Shown here: positions 33,300-45,600 of the stretch, one piece after another
Position numbering within the stretch: position 1 is the first letter of the stretch
Layout of the letters: each line of letters begins with the position of its first letter
Source of the DNA: Valencia hispanica
Lineage: Eukaryota; Chordata; Actinopteri; Cyprinodontiformes; Valenciidae
Assembly (NCBI GenBank): GCA_963556495.2
Contig: OY747704.1
Location: 37,426,001 to 37,490,000 of the forward strand
Direction of reading: 5' to 3'
DNA length: 64,000 nucleotides
Translations under genes and position numbers: made by a program
Notes under the pieces: model-generated
The model's input: the letters and a program-made list of their open reading frames with translations, nothing else
The model's database searches: none
What the model was told of the DNA's origin: nothing

Positions 33300-35470
33300 A
33301 AAATAAAACTGTTGTACGCTAAAATCCTCAAATAAGGAGCAGAAAAAAGTTACAAAATCCTTGTAAAATTTCTCAGAAATGCCAAATATATGGGCGTGTC
33401 CTGCAATATTCCCCAGCTTTCACTAGGTGAGATTTCTAAGAGAGAAGTCAGGTATGCAAGGAGAGAAGATGCAAACTCGACAAGACCCCAAACGGATACA
33501 AATCCAGGTGGACATCTTTAAATACTCCAAATCTTGAGTATTTCAGGAGCCTCTTGCTGTGAGGCAACATTGAAAACTACTGAGACACCATGCAGCATCA
33601 GCAAAGTTATTTAAAAAGTATTTATCATATTTTCTAAAGCAGGAACCCAAAAGTAACTGGGATGAAGAAAACAGCATGGGGATGTGGAACATGACATATA
33701 TGCAATGTTGCAGTTGAAAAATATTCTTACATAAAAAATAAAATTATTTGTTGTTACGAAACTTATTAAAAAAATTATTTTATTAAAATAATTATATTAA
33801 AATCCAATTCCTTATGAAGAAAATCACCTACTTCAGAAGCATTATTTCCTGTGAAATTGGCCTACTCCAGAAGATCATCAGCACATAAAAGATGTGAGAG
33901 ATTTCTTGTTCAAAATGGTTGCTGAAGATAAAAGTGAGACCATGATAATGCTGCTATTGCACCACACATTGAAGAGTGGTGATGTATATTGACTAGTGAG
34001 TTGACTGACAGGTCGAGGGCTGTTTGTTGTTCAATGAGCTTCTTAAGGTAACACTGAACAGGAGTGGCAATGACCCCGATGGAGACCAAGCTTAGTTTCA
34101 ACACATTAGTCAGTATGATTTTATTTGAACTAATAGGTAAAAAAGTACATTTTAAAAGATTTTCACCTCCTCCATAGTTCGCCTTTAACATTTCTTTTGG
34201 CTACTTGCTTGGTCATTTCTGCATTTTTTTTTACTGAAAGCAAACCTGATGGATTCCAGGGAGGCCAGTAGAGGAGGTATGTGAGACTATAATAATGTCC
34301 CAGCATTTCAGCTAGAAATTCCATCTTCATAAAGTGTAGATTAAAAGAAGGAAATTACTTGCAACAATTTTCTATAATCGCTTATTCATTTATGGACGTT
34401 TGGAAATAATACACGCAAATCAAAAACTCCACCATAAAATTAATGAAGAAATCTAATTGTATTTTTGAGTAGTAGAAAAGTAAAACTTCACAGCCTCAAA
34501 TGAGACAATACCACAGAAATCCCTCCTAGTTTCTGCCTCTGACCAACAGATGGCAGCAGCTGTTCAAAAGTTATCTGAAACGTGTACGGCAAAACAATTA
34601 TTTGGAGGTTTTTACGATTGCAACTTCTGCTACTCTTTGTCATGTCCAGATTTTGCCCTATTTAGATCTTGTTCAGCCATCCCAGCTAATTTATGCAAAG
34701 AATCAAAGTTGCACCACTGTAAAATGGCAACTCAATATTTACAATGACCATGCAGTGCCACAGTTTTCCTTTTTATTTAAGAAGTGATGACCAAATATCT
34801 ACACATTTACGAGGGTTTAGCATGTTTTTATCACACATGCAGAATTGAGTTGTGTATTTTAAGTGTGGGAGGGGGAGTTTCTGCAGACGACAAACCATGC
34901 ATAACATAATAATTATCACCAGTTCCCAAGGGTTTCATGCAGAAAATAATGATCTCAATATTACTACATTCCAAGAGAATCATAGCAGCTCTGCATCTCT
35001 GCCTTGCCTCACAAATAGCTGCCTTTCAGAAAAACAACAACAGTTTATCATCAGGACCATCTTAGGTACAATTGCACAAAATGTCACCCAAAAGCAAAGT
35101 GAATGTGAGAACTGCCATCATGTTTCACATGTATTCATCAGAAGGAACTGATTGGCTCTTTCCATGTCTGGAACTCCATACCTGAAGAGTATTGTGTCTG
35201 TCACAATCTCTTTTTACATGGATCCATCATATTTTTCAAGTGTGTATTTCTGCTTTTTATGCCTTTATCTCTTCATTATTAAACAATTAGCTGCTATCCT
35301 GTCCAGCTTGTACCTCAGGCCATTTTAGAATATTTCCTTGACGGTTTGTTGGCTTGAGCAGCAGTACCCAGCTCTGAGAGGCACATTGGTGTGGTCCCTC
35401 GCCTATTGATAGATAAAGGTCACACCCTTTCTCCCTGCAGGTTCAAAACACACACATGCATTTTGGCAGA
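33300..35470. other. Intron-like DNA, nothing recognised
   Basis: About 2.1 kb with unsupported frames only (33910-34191 minus, 34550-34787 plus, 34852-35151 plus). Confidence 0.4.
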
Positions 35471-38285
35471 TTCAATTCAATTCGGTTTATTTATATAGCG
35501 CCAATTCAAAACAGATGTCATCTCAAGGCACTTAACAAGAAGTCATTTCAATACATTTATACAAACATTCCAGTCAGTTAAAAAGTTTCCTATTTAAGGA
35601 ATCCCAGCAGATTGCGTCAGTCATTGGCGTGAGGCTGGGCAGACTTTCCAACCACAGCAATCCTTCAGCAATCCCTCATACTGAGCAAGCATGTAGCGAC
35701 GGTAGAGAGGAAAAACTCCCCTTTAACAGGAAGAAACCTCCAACAGAACCAGGCTCAGTAGGAGCGGCCATCTGCCACGACCGTCTGGGCGTTTGAGAAG
35801 ACAGAGCAGAGACACAGAAGGAACAGAAGATCTGATATAAGAGAACTTTCTATGTTACAGAAAGTAAAATGTTGATAACAGAACACAGTGGATGTTCAGC
35901 CACTGGGAGCACCATCCCAGTCGATGCCCCCCATCCAACAGGGCATTCCAGCCAAGCACGATACCAGACCAGGTATATCTTCTATGGAGAGAAAAACACA
36001 GAGAACACAAAGTTAACAGTTGAAATAGCAGAATGTACTGTAATACAACTGGAGAGTAGTAGTAGAAAAGGAAGTAGCAGAGTGAAGAAAATTGGTAAGT
36101 CTGTCCTCCAGCCGTCTAAGCCAATAGCAGCATAACTACAGAGCTAGCTCAGGATGACCTAAGCCACTCTAACTATAAGCTTTATCAAAAAGGAACGTTT
36201 TAAGCCTGGCCTTAAAAGTAAACAGAGTGTCTGCCTCACGGACTAAAGCTGGGAGCTGGTTCCACAGGAGAGGAGCCTGATAACTAAAAGATCTACTTTT
36301 AGAAATCCTAGGAACTACAAGTAAACCTGCAGTCTGAGAGCGAAGTGCTCTGTTGGGAACATATGAAACAATTAGATCTCTGATGTATGATGGAGCTTGA
36401 TTATTAAGGGCTTTATATGTAAGAAGAAGGATCTTAAATTCTTTTCTGGATTTAGCAGGGAGCCAGTAAAGGGAAGCTAAAGCAGGAGAAATGTGATCTC
36501 TCTTTTTAATATTCATCAGAACTCTTGCTGCCGCATTTTGGATCAACTGAAGGCTTTTAATAGCCTTTTGTGGAGTACCTGATAGTAAAGAATTACAGTA
36601 GTCCAGCCTTGAGCTAACAAATGCATAGACTTTCTCAGCATCACTCCTGGACAGGATGTTTCTCATTTTAGCAATATTCCGGAGGTGAAAGAAGGAAATC
36701 CTAGAAACCTGTTTAATATGGGATTTAAATGACAAGTCTTTGTCAAAAATAACGCCGAGGTTCTTTACGTTATTAGTGGGGGCAATCACTTCATCCAGAT
36801 GAAGTGATTGACTAATCAGTTTCTTTTTTAGAACTTCTGGTCCAAAGACAGCAACTTCTGTCTTGTCAGAATTTAAAAGCAAAAAGTTTAGATTCATCCA
36901 TGTTTTTATGTCTTCCAGACATGCCTGTAGTCTACCTAACTGACTAGGTTCATCAGGATTTATGGATAAATATAGTTGTGTATCATCGGCATAGCTGTGG
37001 AAATTTATCCCATGCTGTCTGATGATTCTACCGATTGGAAGCATATATATATGGTGAAAAGAATTAGTCCAAGCACAGAACCCTATGGAACTCCACAAGT
37101 AACCCTTGAGAGTGAGGAAGATTGATCATTTAGATGAACAAACTGGAATCTATCAGACAAATATGATTTAAACCAGCCTAGTGCTGTTCCTTTGATCCCT
37201 GCAACATGTTCAAGCCTTTCTAAGAGAATATTGTGATCGACTGTGTCAAAAGCAGCACTGAGATCTAACAAAACCAGAACAGACACTAGTCAATTATCTG
37301 AGGCCATGCGAATATCATTAGTAACCTTCACCAGTGCTGTTTCAGTGCTATGATGAGCTCTAAAACCTGACTGAAACTCTTCAAACAGCTCGTTACTGTT
37401 TAGATGCTCACAGACTTGATTAGCAACAATTTTCTCAAGGATTTTGGATAAGAAAGGAAGGTTAGATATAGGTCTGTAATTCACTAAGTCATCTTGATCA
37501 AGGGAAGGTTTCTTGAGTAAAGGTTTAATTATAGCTATTTTAAATCCTTGTGGTACGTATCCGTTTAGTAAGGATAGATTCATCATATCCAAAATGGGGC
37601 CAGGAACCAAATGGAACACTTCTTTAAATAATTTGGTTGGGATTGGGTCCAACATACAAGTTGAAGGTTTAGATGAGGCTAATATTTTTGATAATTCCGA
37701 AAGCTCGACTGAATCAAAACAGCCTAAGCACAAATGAGGTTCTACAGTTCTTTCCGATGCTGCCTCATTTACTGAGGAAGAAGTAATCATGTTTGGGAGG
37801 ATGCCAATGATTTTATTTTTAATAGAATTAATTTTATTTATGAAGAATCCCATAAAATCATCACTGCTAAGAGCTGGGGGAATAGTTGGCTCAACAGAGC
37901 TATGACTCTGTAAGTTTGGCAACTGTACTAAAAAGAAACCTAGGATTGTTTTTATTCGCATCTATTAATGATGAAAAATATGCTGTTCTAGCTTGTCGAA
38001 GGGTCTTTTTAAACAGCAGTAGACTGTTATTCCTGGTTAAATAGGAATCCTCTAGATGTGTAGAGCGCCATTTTCTCTCCAACTTCCTAGTATTCTGCTT
38101 TAAAGTATGCAACTCTGCGTTAAACCAAGGAGTCAGCCTCCTATGGCTAGCCACTTTCTTTTATAAGGGGGCTACACTATCTAATGCCAAACGCAATGAG
38201 TACGTAACGCTGTGAACCAGACCATCAATTTCTGAAGGGTGCACAAAGAGATTCATGTCTGCTGAAATAATTATGCAGCATTGAT
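35471..38285 (-). mobile_element. L2-type LINE, 5'-truncated, 2.8 kb
   Basis: The element is read on the minus strand. Its 3' tail is at 35471 ('caattcaattcggtttattt' on plus). A 3' UTR of about 650 bp spans 35500-36165 ('ccctttaacaggaagaaacc', 'cagaaccaggctcagtagga'). The reverse transcriptase ORF spans 36169-38285. The upstream endonuclease and the 5' UTR are missing, so this is an ordinary 5'-truncated insertion. It is the best-preserved element of the window and belongs to the teleost CR1/L2 group by its motifs. Its 3' tail recurs at 28905-29056 and 50850-51085. Confidence 0.88.
36169..38262 (-). pseudogene. L2-type reverse transcriptase, broken by stops and frameshifts
   Basis: Order on the minus strand: linker with LHTLKQNTRKLERKW (38080-38150), fingers motif NYRPISNLPFLSKILEKIVA (about 37440-37500), FQSGFRAHHSTETALVKV (motif 2a), SVLVLLDLSAAFDTVDHN (motif A, catalytic Asp, about 37235-37290), CGVP (motif B start), YADDTQLYLS (motif C, catalytic Asp pair, about 36960-37000), then the long C-terminal region ending RLKTFLFDKAYS. 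Breaks seen: a frameshift near 37910-37960, an in-frame TGA at 37286-37289, TAG in place of the Gln codon of the VPQG box near 37083, and a 2-base slip in ATATATATG near 37045. The C-terminal 309-codon stretch is intact, and all catalytic residues survive. Decay is slight, so it is a fairly young copy. Confidence 0.9.
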
Positions 38286-39929
38286 GGTATTCTTTTTTTT
38301 TGCTTCGATTTCCAGAACTGTATTTTAAAGGGTAAATATCAACCGCTTATGAGCCAAATCTGTTAACAGCTTTACCCCGAATCACTTAAGAAATAGGAAC
38401 AAAAACTATTACTAATGTAAAGCATGTCTACTCAAAGTGAATGTGGATCAAGACTGAATAATCACCCATTAAGCTAAAACCTTCAGAGAGTCTTTGAGGT
38501 TCACTGCCAGGAAAAAATAAAGAAGCAACTGGGATTGATTCGATGGATCCACTGAAACATTGTCTTTGTGTGCTGAATGGTGTCTCAGGTTCATTCGTGC
38601 TTCTATTGGAGGACGGTGAAAGTTGTTATTTAGTGAGTGACACAATGCCAAGATGAACCAGTCAGCCATGATGAGAGGAAATGGGCAGGGCGAAGGGGGA
38701 GAACTGAAGGGGACTGAGTGAGGGTGGAAAAGTAGCAGAACAGCTTGCCAAGCGAGTGGGGAGCTCAGAGCACGTTGTAACTGACGCGGAGTGACAGCAA
38801 ATGAAAGTGGATGAATACAAATGACCACAGGGACACGGAAAAGGGGTTGAAGGGGAGCAAGAGCTGGAGGAAACGCACGAAGACCACGGTGGCTTCAGAA
38901 ATCGCTCAGGGTGTTAAACACAGTGGTTCCTGGAAGGATGAAAGCATTACATCTGAGTTTTCACCCTATTTGGCATTGGACATGAGCTTCTGCATTTATA
39001 AGAGATTTTTTGTGGACATCTTTGTGCGCATGCACGAGTGGCCGGGTGACAAGAAAATAAACAAAATGCCGGGCTAAAAAGACGTGACAAACACTTCCAA
39101 GAGAGTTAGTGGGCGAAATCCCTAACATATAAGCACTTTAATATCTGTAGACAGGAAGAGGTTAAGAGAGAAGCTTAAAATTTGTATTGACGAAGTTATT
39201 CAAAGCCCATACGAGACGTGGGAAACACAAAAAAAAACATTGGTCCGATTCGCCAGTGTCTTGGCCACAAATCTACTGGGTAGACATTTACCTTAATTTT
39301 CCGGACTATAAGCAGTTAAGTTTTTCACTCACTTTGGACCCTGCGTCCTACACAACGATGCTGATAATTTATAAAATTTTTTACTGGCTAACAGCCTTCG
39401 AGGGGCACTAAAGCAGGAAGCGCAAAAGTGAGACAGACATGGGGGGAAAGATTATGCGCCAAAGAAGACATTACCTGTAGTTTTCATGCACACACTCTCA
39501 TGGAACACACATGAAGAAATGCAGCTTTTAAGGTAAAGGGCAATTGAACTGGCTGTGAAAGAAGAAAGTAGAGCTACTGCACATAAGCTTGAAAGCAATG
39601 AACTGAAGGTAATACATTGGACGAGTTAGCAGAAAGCACTAAGTATGTGTAAAAAGACGACAAATGCTTTCAGAGGACATAAAGACACCAAAGAAGACGA
39701 CTTCTGTGACTTTAGTGAGGAAGAGGAAGATGGCAACCAAGACTTTTCTGGTAGGTGAAAGTATGTTTTATTTTCTAACTAGACATGCAACTGTCATGTC
39801 GTGTTGTTGCCGTACTCCCGATTTTCAGGCAGAGTTTGAAAAAAAAAGCATGACTTAAATTAAAATCTAGAAAAGCAGGGGACTCATCCCAGGGTAGGGC
39901 ACTCATCCCCCCATCCCCATGTTGCTATC
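38286..39929. other. Intron-like DNA, nothing recognised
   Basis: Unassigned sequence. Frames such as 38469-38828 minus, 38811-39077 plus and 39187-39411 plus carry no familiar motif. Confidence 0.4.
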
Positions 39930-40172
39930 CAATTATAACTTTTGGTACTTTTCCAATAAAATTTCTGTTAATGAGATGCATGGCTGTGCTCTTCCGCTGC
40001 TCGGTGGGTGAATACGAGCTTCATGTCGGATCAACCCCAAAATGCAACCAGTTGTTCCCGGTCCCATTGCAGAAATTTAATGAAAATTTAATCAAAATAC
40101 GTCCAGAACTTTTTGAGCTATGCTGCTAGCAGATAGACAGTCACAAAAACAATACCCCTGGCAGAGGTAATA
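39930..40172 (+). repeat. Dispersed teleost repeat fragment
   Basis: 'tgaatacgagcttcatgtcg', 'gatcaaccccaaaatgcaac', 'aaaatacgtccagaactttt' and 'tgagctatgctgctagcaga' are in the order of a common teleost repeat whose end reads '...ggcggaggtaata' (here 'ggcagaggtaatag'). The opposite end of what may be the same family appears at 52706-52745. Class unknown. Confidence 0.6.
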
Positions 40173-41831
40173 GAAAAATCTTTCATTTACTTCTTTCTGT
40201 GTAAATATATCATGCTACAACATTAAAATGTGTGGCTTATATTCAGGTTCAAAAAATGAGGGTATTCCTATTTAATAGAAAGCCCTGGACCCTTCACTCA
40301 TTAAAAATTAAAGGCTTACAAAAGTCTAGAGGCCTTTGATTATTTTGTTTCAAGGAAAGTTGGGCCAATCTCTTCTGCTAAACAGAAATCCGTGGTCATG
40401 CTAAAAGCAGAGGTCAGACCTAGCCTAGCAGAGTCACAGCATGACTCGCATCCCCCGTGCAACTGCCAAGCCAGATAAGTCTTCATTGATCAGTGTCTTT
40501 AATTATTTATTTATTTTTGTAAATGTAGTGCCTGTTGTACAATTTTTGTTGTCCTGTGACTTGATAATTTCAATGGCGTCTGGTGAAAAACTAAATACCA
40601 TAGCTTACACAATTCTACACACAATTCTCCTTTTTTTAATCCAGTCTTGGAGAAATGTGCAGTCATGTCGCAGCTTTAATGTTTAAAGTAGAAGCAGCTG
40701 TCAGGATAGGACTTAGAACTGCTGTATGTACAGCAACATGCATAGTCAGGGTGCTGTGGATCGCGGTTTGGGACACCTGAATCAGAACACGAAAACAATA
40801 TAAACGCAGAGGATTTTAAAACACACAAACTTGAATGTTTTTAAAAACACCTTCTCTAAATAACAAATGCATAATTACAAGGACTTACCATAACCAAAAT
40901 CAACCTCACAAACTTTCAATCGCTGCAGGAATCCAAGCTTTCTACGGAGCGTCCGGATTTAATCTCCTGATCACCCGCCACCATCTTTTGTTTTTTGCTG
41001 TCCTTTTCGGAGGGAATTCGAAAATAATTCTTTATCAGGCCCCCAACAATGGACCACACAGCAAGAGTGAACCATCTGCTTTGCTAAATCCTCCTCCAAA
41101 CCAGCAAAACAATTTAATTCTAGGTAAAATATGCTGTTTCTTGCCACTGTGATGCAATGCGAGGAAACAAACATTTACACCACAAAAGATTGACCTATAC
41201 TGGACAGTTAACATGCAGGAAACATTATAGTGCTATTTATTATGGTCAATAAGGGAGTCAGCCCTGCAATCAAGACCAATAGATGTCAGCGACTATAGAG
41301 TTTCTTTAGATCGTGACCTGATATGAAGACTTTTTTAGATGCTGTCAAGCAGGTTCTATTTAAGGGATTTCTTGATTCAACAGGTCAGGCAGTAATCAGA
41401 CCTGGGTGTGGATAATCAAAGTGAACCAACTAACAACATGAGTTAAAGGAAGTTCAGTCTAGCTTCAGAAATAGTTCAGGTTTTTAAACACAATGATTCC
41501 GGGAATAAAAAAGTCCTGTATGTTTAGGCTCTTAGCACTAGTTTTGATGTTTTCCATATATTCTGAACAATACCGAACAAGAAACAGTACAGTACTATTT
41601 AATGTGGTGAATCAGGGAGTAGCTCCAAGCTTAGAATTAAGGTACATTCATTGTCAAACGAACCAAAGCTTTTGAGCAACATGTTTACCTCCTCGTCTGT
41701 GGTGGCACTCCACCAAGAAGCACTGAACACAGGGGCATTTCCTGTTCCGTGAAATGTAAACAAACATGAAGCCACATCAAATTTGAAACATTTTGGGATT
41801 GCTCTGTTGTCTTTTGCAAATGCGCCCTTTC
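40173..41831. other. Intron-like DNA, nothing recognised
   Basis: Contains open frames at 40835-41152 plus and 41493-41675 plus without recognisable content. Confidence 0.4.
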
Positions 41832-42015
41832 GGTCGGCCCATGGGCCCCCTGGCCGAAAAAAACCAAAAGAATTAAAGTCATTTTTCTAGCTATAAAAGT
41901 TATTTTCTGGTCCGCTTTACCTTACGCCCTGAATCACACATATGCTGCACCTCAATTTAAACGATAACTATTGATGTGTGTTTTGACTGTGTTTGTCATG
42001 TGATTTGTGATTTGT
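41832..42015 (+). repeat. Dispersed repeat, copy 2 (sister at 3203-3391)
   Basis: 'ccctggccgaaaaaaacc', 'aaaagttattttctggtccg', 'ccctgaatcacacatatgct' and 'tgactgtgtttgtcatgtga' are colinear with 3203-3391. Non-coding. Confidence 0.65.
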
Positions 42016-44650
42016 TTGTAAAAATTCGTAAGTAAAATAAAAATTAAGAAGTTGCATATATGATGTCATGTTAGCTAGCACTAGCACCGTGACCTTGTAG
42101 AGCTTGTCCCACATGGTGGCTCTCGCTCGACCGACCATTTCTCCGCCTGTATAGCTGCCACTTTCCACATGACCAGATTTACAGTGGAACTCAGACATTA
42201 TAACAGGACTTTTTGGTCAAACGAACTAGAGTTTGATTAAAGTGGACTAAACAGGGCTGATGTAAATGCATCATTTGAGTTGAATCAGTCTAACATGCAG
42301 AAATAGAACTTGGTCAGTTTTCCATTGATTGTCTCTGACTGGTAATCAGCAGGTTACATACAAAAAAGTGTTGGTTTTGTTCTTCTGTCCATAAAAAAGA
42401 AATCACAAATTCCCACTTTTTTCATATTCTTTGATGCTTTTTGAGTTTGTGAGAAATCAGCTAAACGTTAGAGACAGATGCTTTGATCCTGCAGGATTAA
42501 GCAGTAGTTTTTCAGGTGAACATGCTTATTACACAAAATGTTATTCTTTTGTTGTTCTGCTCTTTTAAACAGTGCTGGCACATCAAAGCTGGTTAATAGG
42601 TCTGGCTGTTTTACAGACAACAAAGCATTTCCCTAACAAGTGAGATGGGTGGTACTCCTTTAGTTTTTTTGCTATGACTTGACAAACTGCTGACTGTCTT
42701 TTCTTCAAAGCAATGCAAGCAAATTGGCCTGAAACAGCGAGAGAAAACTCAGAATCTACTGTTTTGCCCAGGAAAGGCCCGACTGGTAAATCCAAAATTC
42801 TTTGCTTCAACAATGATTAAACACGCCAACAAGTTTTCAGAAAGAACATGTCTACATGGTATTATTTACTGCTAATAACACAAAAGCTATACTTTCCACA
42901 TCCATTCCAAACCCTTATCTGGCATCACAATGGTGATTGGGTCACAATGGGTTCAGAGTAAGAGGTTGTTATGACTAAGATTTGCAGACTTAAAGGAAAT
43001 GCTTTAAAAATACACTAGGCAGGTTTTATGAACTACTTTAGAGAGCAATTCACCTCCCTACCAGTCTAACTCTGCTCACATTTCCTGTTTGAAAAATGAG
43101 CCAAAAGGAGGTGATGCCTGACAGACCGAGGGACGATGGGGGAAGAGGGCTGGGCGACATCAACTCTTCCTTGCTATTCCAACTCACTACGGAGGCGTGG
43201 CCAAGACTCGGCTTGTTTTATACCCCACAGCGGCAGGATGGCTGACGTCAGCCGCCATCACTGCAGAGCGAACAGCAATGCCTGATTCAAATTCAAGTGC
43301 AGTGTAGAGTTTTAACCTGAAGAAGGTGCCACGCTGACGGTTTTTGGTATAAAATTAATTTTTTTACTAAAATGTACTAAAATACCAAAAATAATGATCA
43401 GACATATAGACATATAGACAACACTATTAGACACTCATTTATACAGTTTATCTTCTGTTTTAAACAATGAAGTTCTGAACAGGAACTCTATACAGGCTGG
43501 CATGCGTTACTGGTCCAAAGATATAAAACAGCAGGTAACAAATACACAGCATTTGCTTCAGTATGTGTTATCAATTCAGACAAGGAAAAAACACCCAAAT
43601 AATTGGTACTGTAGTCCCCCCAACATTTCTATTGAAATTTGCTTTTTTGATTAACCCCAAAGATATGTTATCAATGTTTTAACACACCAATGGGTATATT
43701 TCAGTCAAATTCAGGTAGTTCTGTGCAAATAATAGCCACAACCCTACAGCAGTCCTTGAGCAGAAACTGCCTCCGGTCACATCAAAAAGTTATCAGACTG
43801 AACACAGCCCCCTCTGGAGACATACAGAGAGTGAATAAAACATCAAGAATGGCCATGTCAGATTTTTCTATTATGTTTCTTTTGTGTGGAGCTTGCAGCT
43901 AAGGTATTGTGAAAGCTGGCTCCCTGAGCAGGGAAAGTGTTAATGCTGTTAGTAACACTCCCCCCTCTCCCATGATGGCAAGTCAATGTGTCAGTTGCAT
44001 TTCTATTAGGAGTTTTAAATTGGTTGCTATGAGGCAAAATTCAACGATGCATTGATTTAAAACAGTCAGATTTTAGTTGTTTATTAGGAAAGTGAAATTT
44101 AACATTTTAAATGTAGCCTAAGTGAGGTCAAACCTACATAAAAGCAAGTCAACCAAAAGTCATCGTATCAAGCATTTCCAGCTTTAGACACAAAAAAGAA
44201 ACAAAACGACTGTTCCCAACTTGGAGCCACTGCACAGTAGAGCAAAAGACATGCGGCAATTTGTGGTCTTTATTTTTCAGTTAAACCACTTAAGACTGAC
44301 TGCAATGAACTGCTGAAGCATATGGCACACAGGATCACCAAGGTAACAAGATGTGTTGTTTTCTTTTGTGTCCTCCAAAATAATAAGAGCTGAATCAAGA
44401 CATTTGAAGAACAGTACTTGAACACCATAACCTTTATAAAGTTTATATTTACTGTAGAACTGTTCATTTGCACCTGTTTTATAAAATTATCATTTGTAAT
44501 CGTGATTAAGTAGAGATTACCATCTCTTTTTAACACAAAAGAATTTAAGAATTATTAACAATAACATCAGCCTAAATAAATAACTGTAGAAGAGTAACTA
44601 AAAAAGTCTTATTGAAATATTACAGGTAACACTGCGTTGCATTCATGTCC
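42016..44650. other. Intron-like DNA with one CRE palindrome
   Basis: No gene recognised. The segment 43130-43290 is richer in GC and holds the CRE-containing palindrome listed separately. Confidence 0.4.
43240..43253. promoter_or_regulatory. 14-bp palindrome containing a full CRE
   Basis: GGCTGACGTCAGCC is a perfect palindrome with the consensus cAMP-response element TGACGTCA in its centre. A TATA-like 'ttttatacc' lies about 25 bases upstream on the plus strand. Whether any transcript starts here is unknown. Confidence 0.4.
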
Positions 44651-44666
44651 ATCTTCCTGTTTTCAG

Positions 44667-44750
44667 ATGAGTTGCTGAGCGGAGAGCTGATCAGTGATCA
44701 GGTTGTTGGAACTTCCCAGATCTGTCAGTGATGGAGGGACACATAAGTTG
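44667..44750 (+). other. Exon-like segment with both splice sites
   Basis: 'ccatcttcctgttttcag' (acceptor-like, ends about 44666) and GTAAGT (donor-like, about 44751) bracket 84 bases. One frame reads DELLSGELISDQVVGTSQIC and then a stop within the segment. It could be a non-coding exon, a transposon exon or chance. No family recognised. Confidence 0.25.
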
Positions 44751-44981
44751 GTAAGTGGAATGGTAAGTGCTGGAGCTGATTGGGTTGTGATGGGGAGGAT
44801 GTCAAAATAAAAATAAAAATGATCATAAAATACTTTATTTCACACCAAATCTAAAGCAAGCATTGCAATAATTTTATTTTATTCCCTGAACATGCTAAGA
44901 CTATGTATGATTAAAACAACGTATGTAGAATCAGTGAAATTAAAATACAAGGGACATAAAAAAATCCCTCCAAAACATACC

Positions 44982-45007
44982 ATATATATATATATATATA
45001 TATATAT
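44982..45007. repeat. (AT)n microsatellite
   Basis: About 13 AT units, directly visible. Confidence 0.95.
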
Positions 45008-45009
45008 TG

Positions 45010-45600
45010 GTGTTGAAGCTTATGTTAGGGGCTGTTTACATGACAACGTTGCCGTTTTTGTTTGAATACGCGGGTGAAAACGCACTGCGTTTACACAACA
45101 GGGCGCGCGATAGAAAACGATGTAGTACATATGTCCGGCCTTTAGATGGCAGTGGGCCCAGTGTATGCAGTGTTCCAAGTTTTCCCCCTCACAACCCGGA
45201 AAAGAAACATTTCATGATAACTAACAATGGCGGTCTTCTTGTAGTTCTCCTCCGCTTAAATAAAGGCATATTGATTATTTGGCGCACGTATTGTATGCGT
45301 TTCCGTTGGCGATAACATAGAAGCCTGATGATCTCTAAGTTTTGCTTACAGAGAGACCAAATAACTTCAGAAGCTGCATCAGCAGTAACCGCATACCTGG
45401 ATCCGCCATTGTTGTTGTTTTTCTCTAGAAAGGCGGAGTGCGCAAGTGCAACATGTCCGTAGGTGGCTGGCAGTGACGTCATCGTTTTCAAAAGTCTCCG
45501 GCTTGCGTTCACACGACAACGAATCCCTCAGCGTTTTCAAAACCCTCCACTCTGGAAGCCGTTTCCCAAAAGCTGCGTTTTCGCCCCCCTCTTTATTGAA
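45010..45600. mobile_element. GC-richer inverted-repeat element beside the P-like gene
   Basis: The left part has 'gtttacatgacaacgttgcc', 'gggtgaaaacgcactgcg' and 'gatagaaaacgatg'. The right part, read inverted, has 'gtcgtgtgaacgcaagccgg', 'gaaaacgctgagggattcg' and 'gaaaacgatgacgtcactgc'. The same GAAAACG words thus sit in opposite orientation in the two halves. It resembles teleost non-autonomous elements with 'gcgttttc' ends. It contains a CRE (TGACGTCA, 45474-45481). The 45537-45872 minus frame runs into its right edge. No target duplication was found. Confidence 0.5.
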
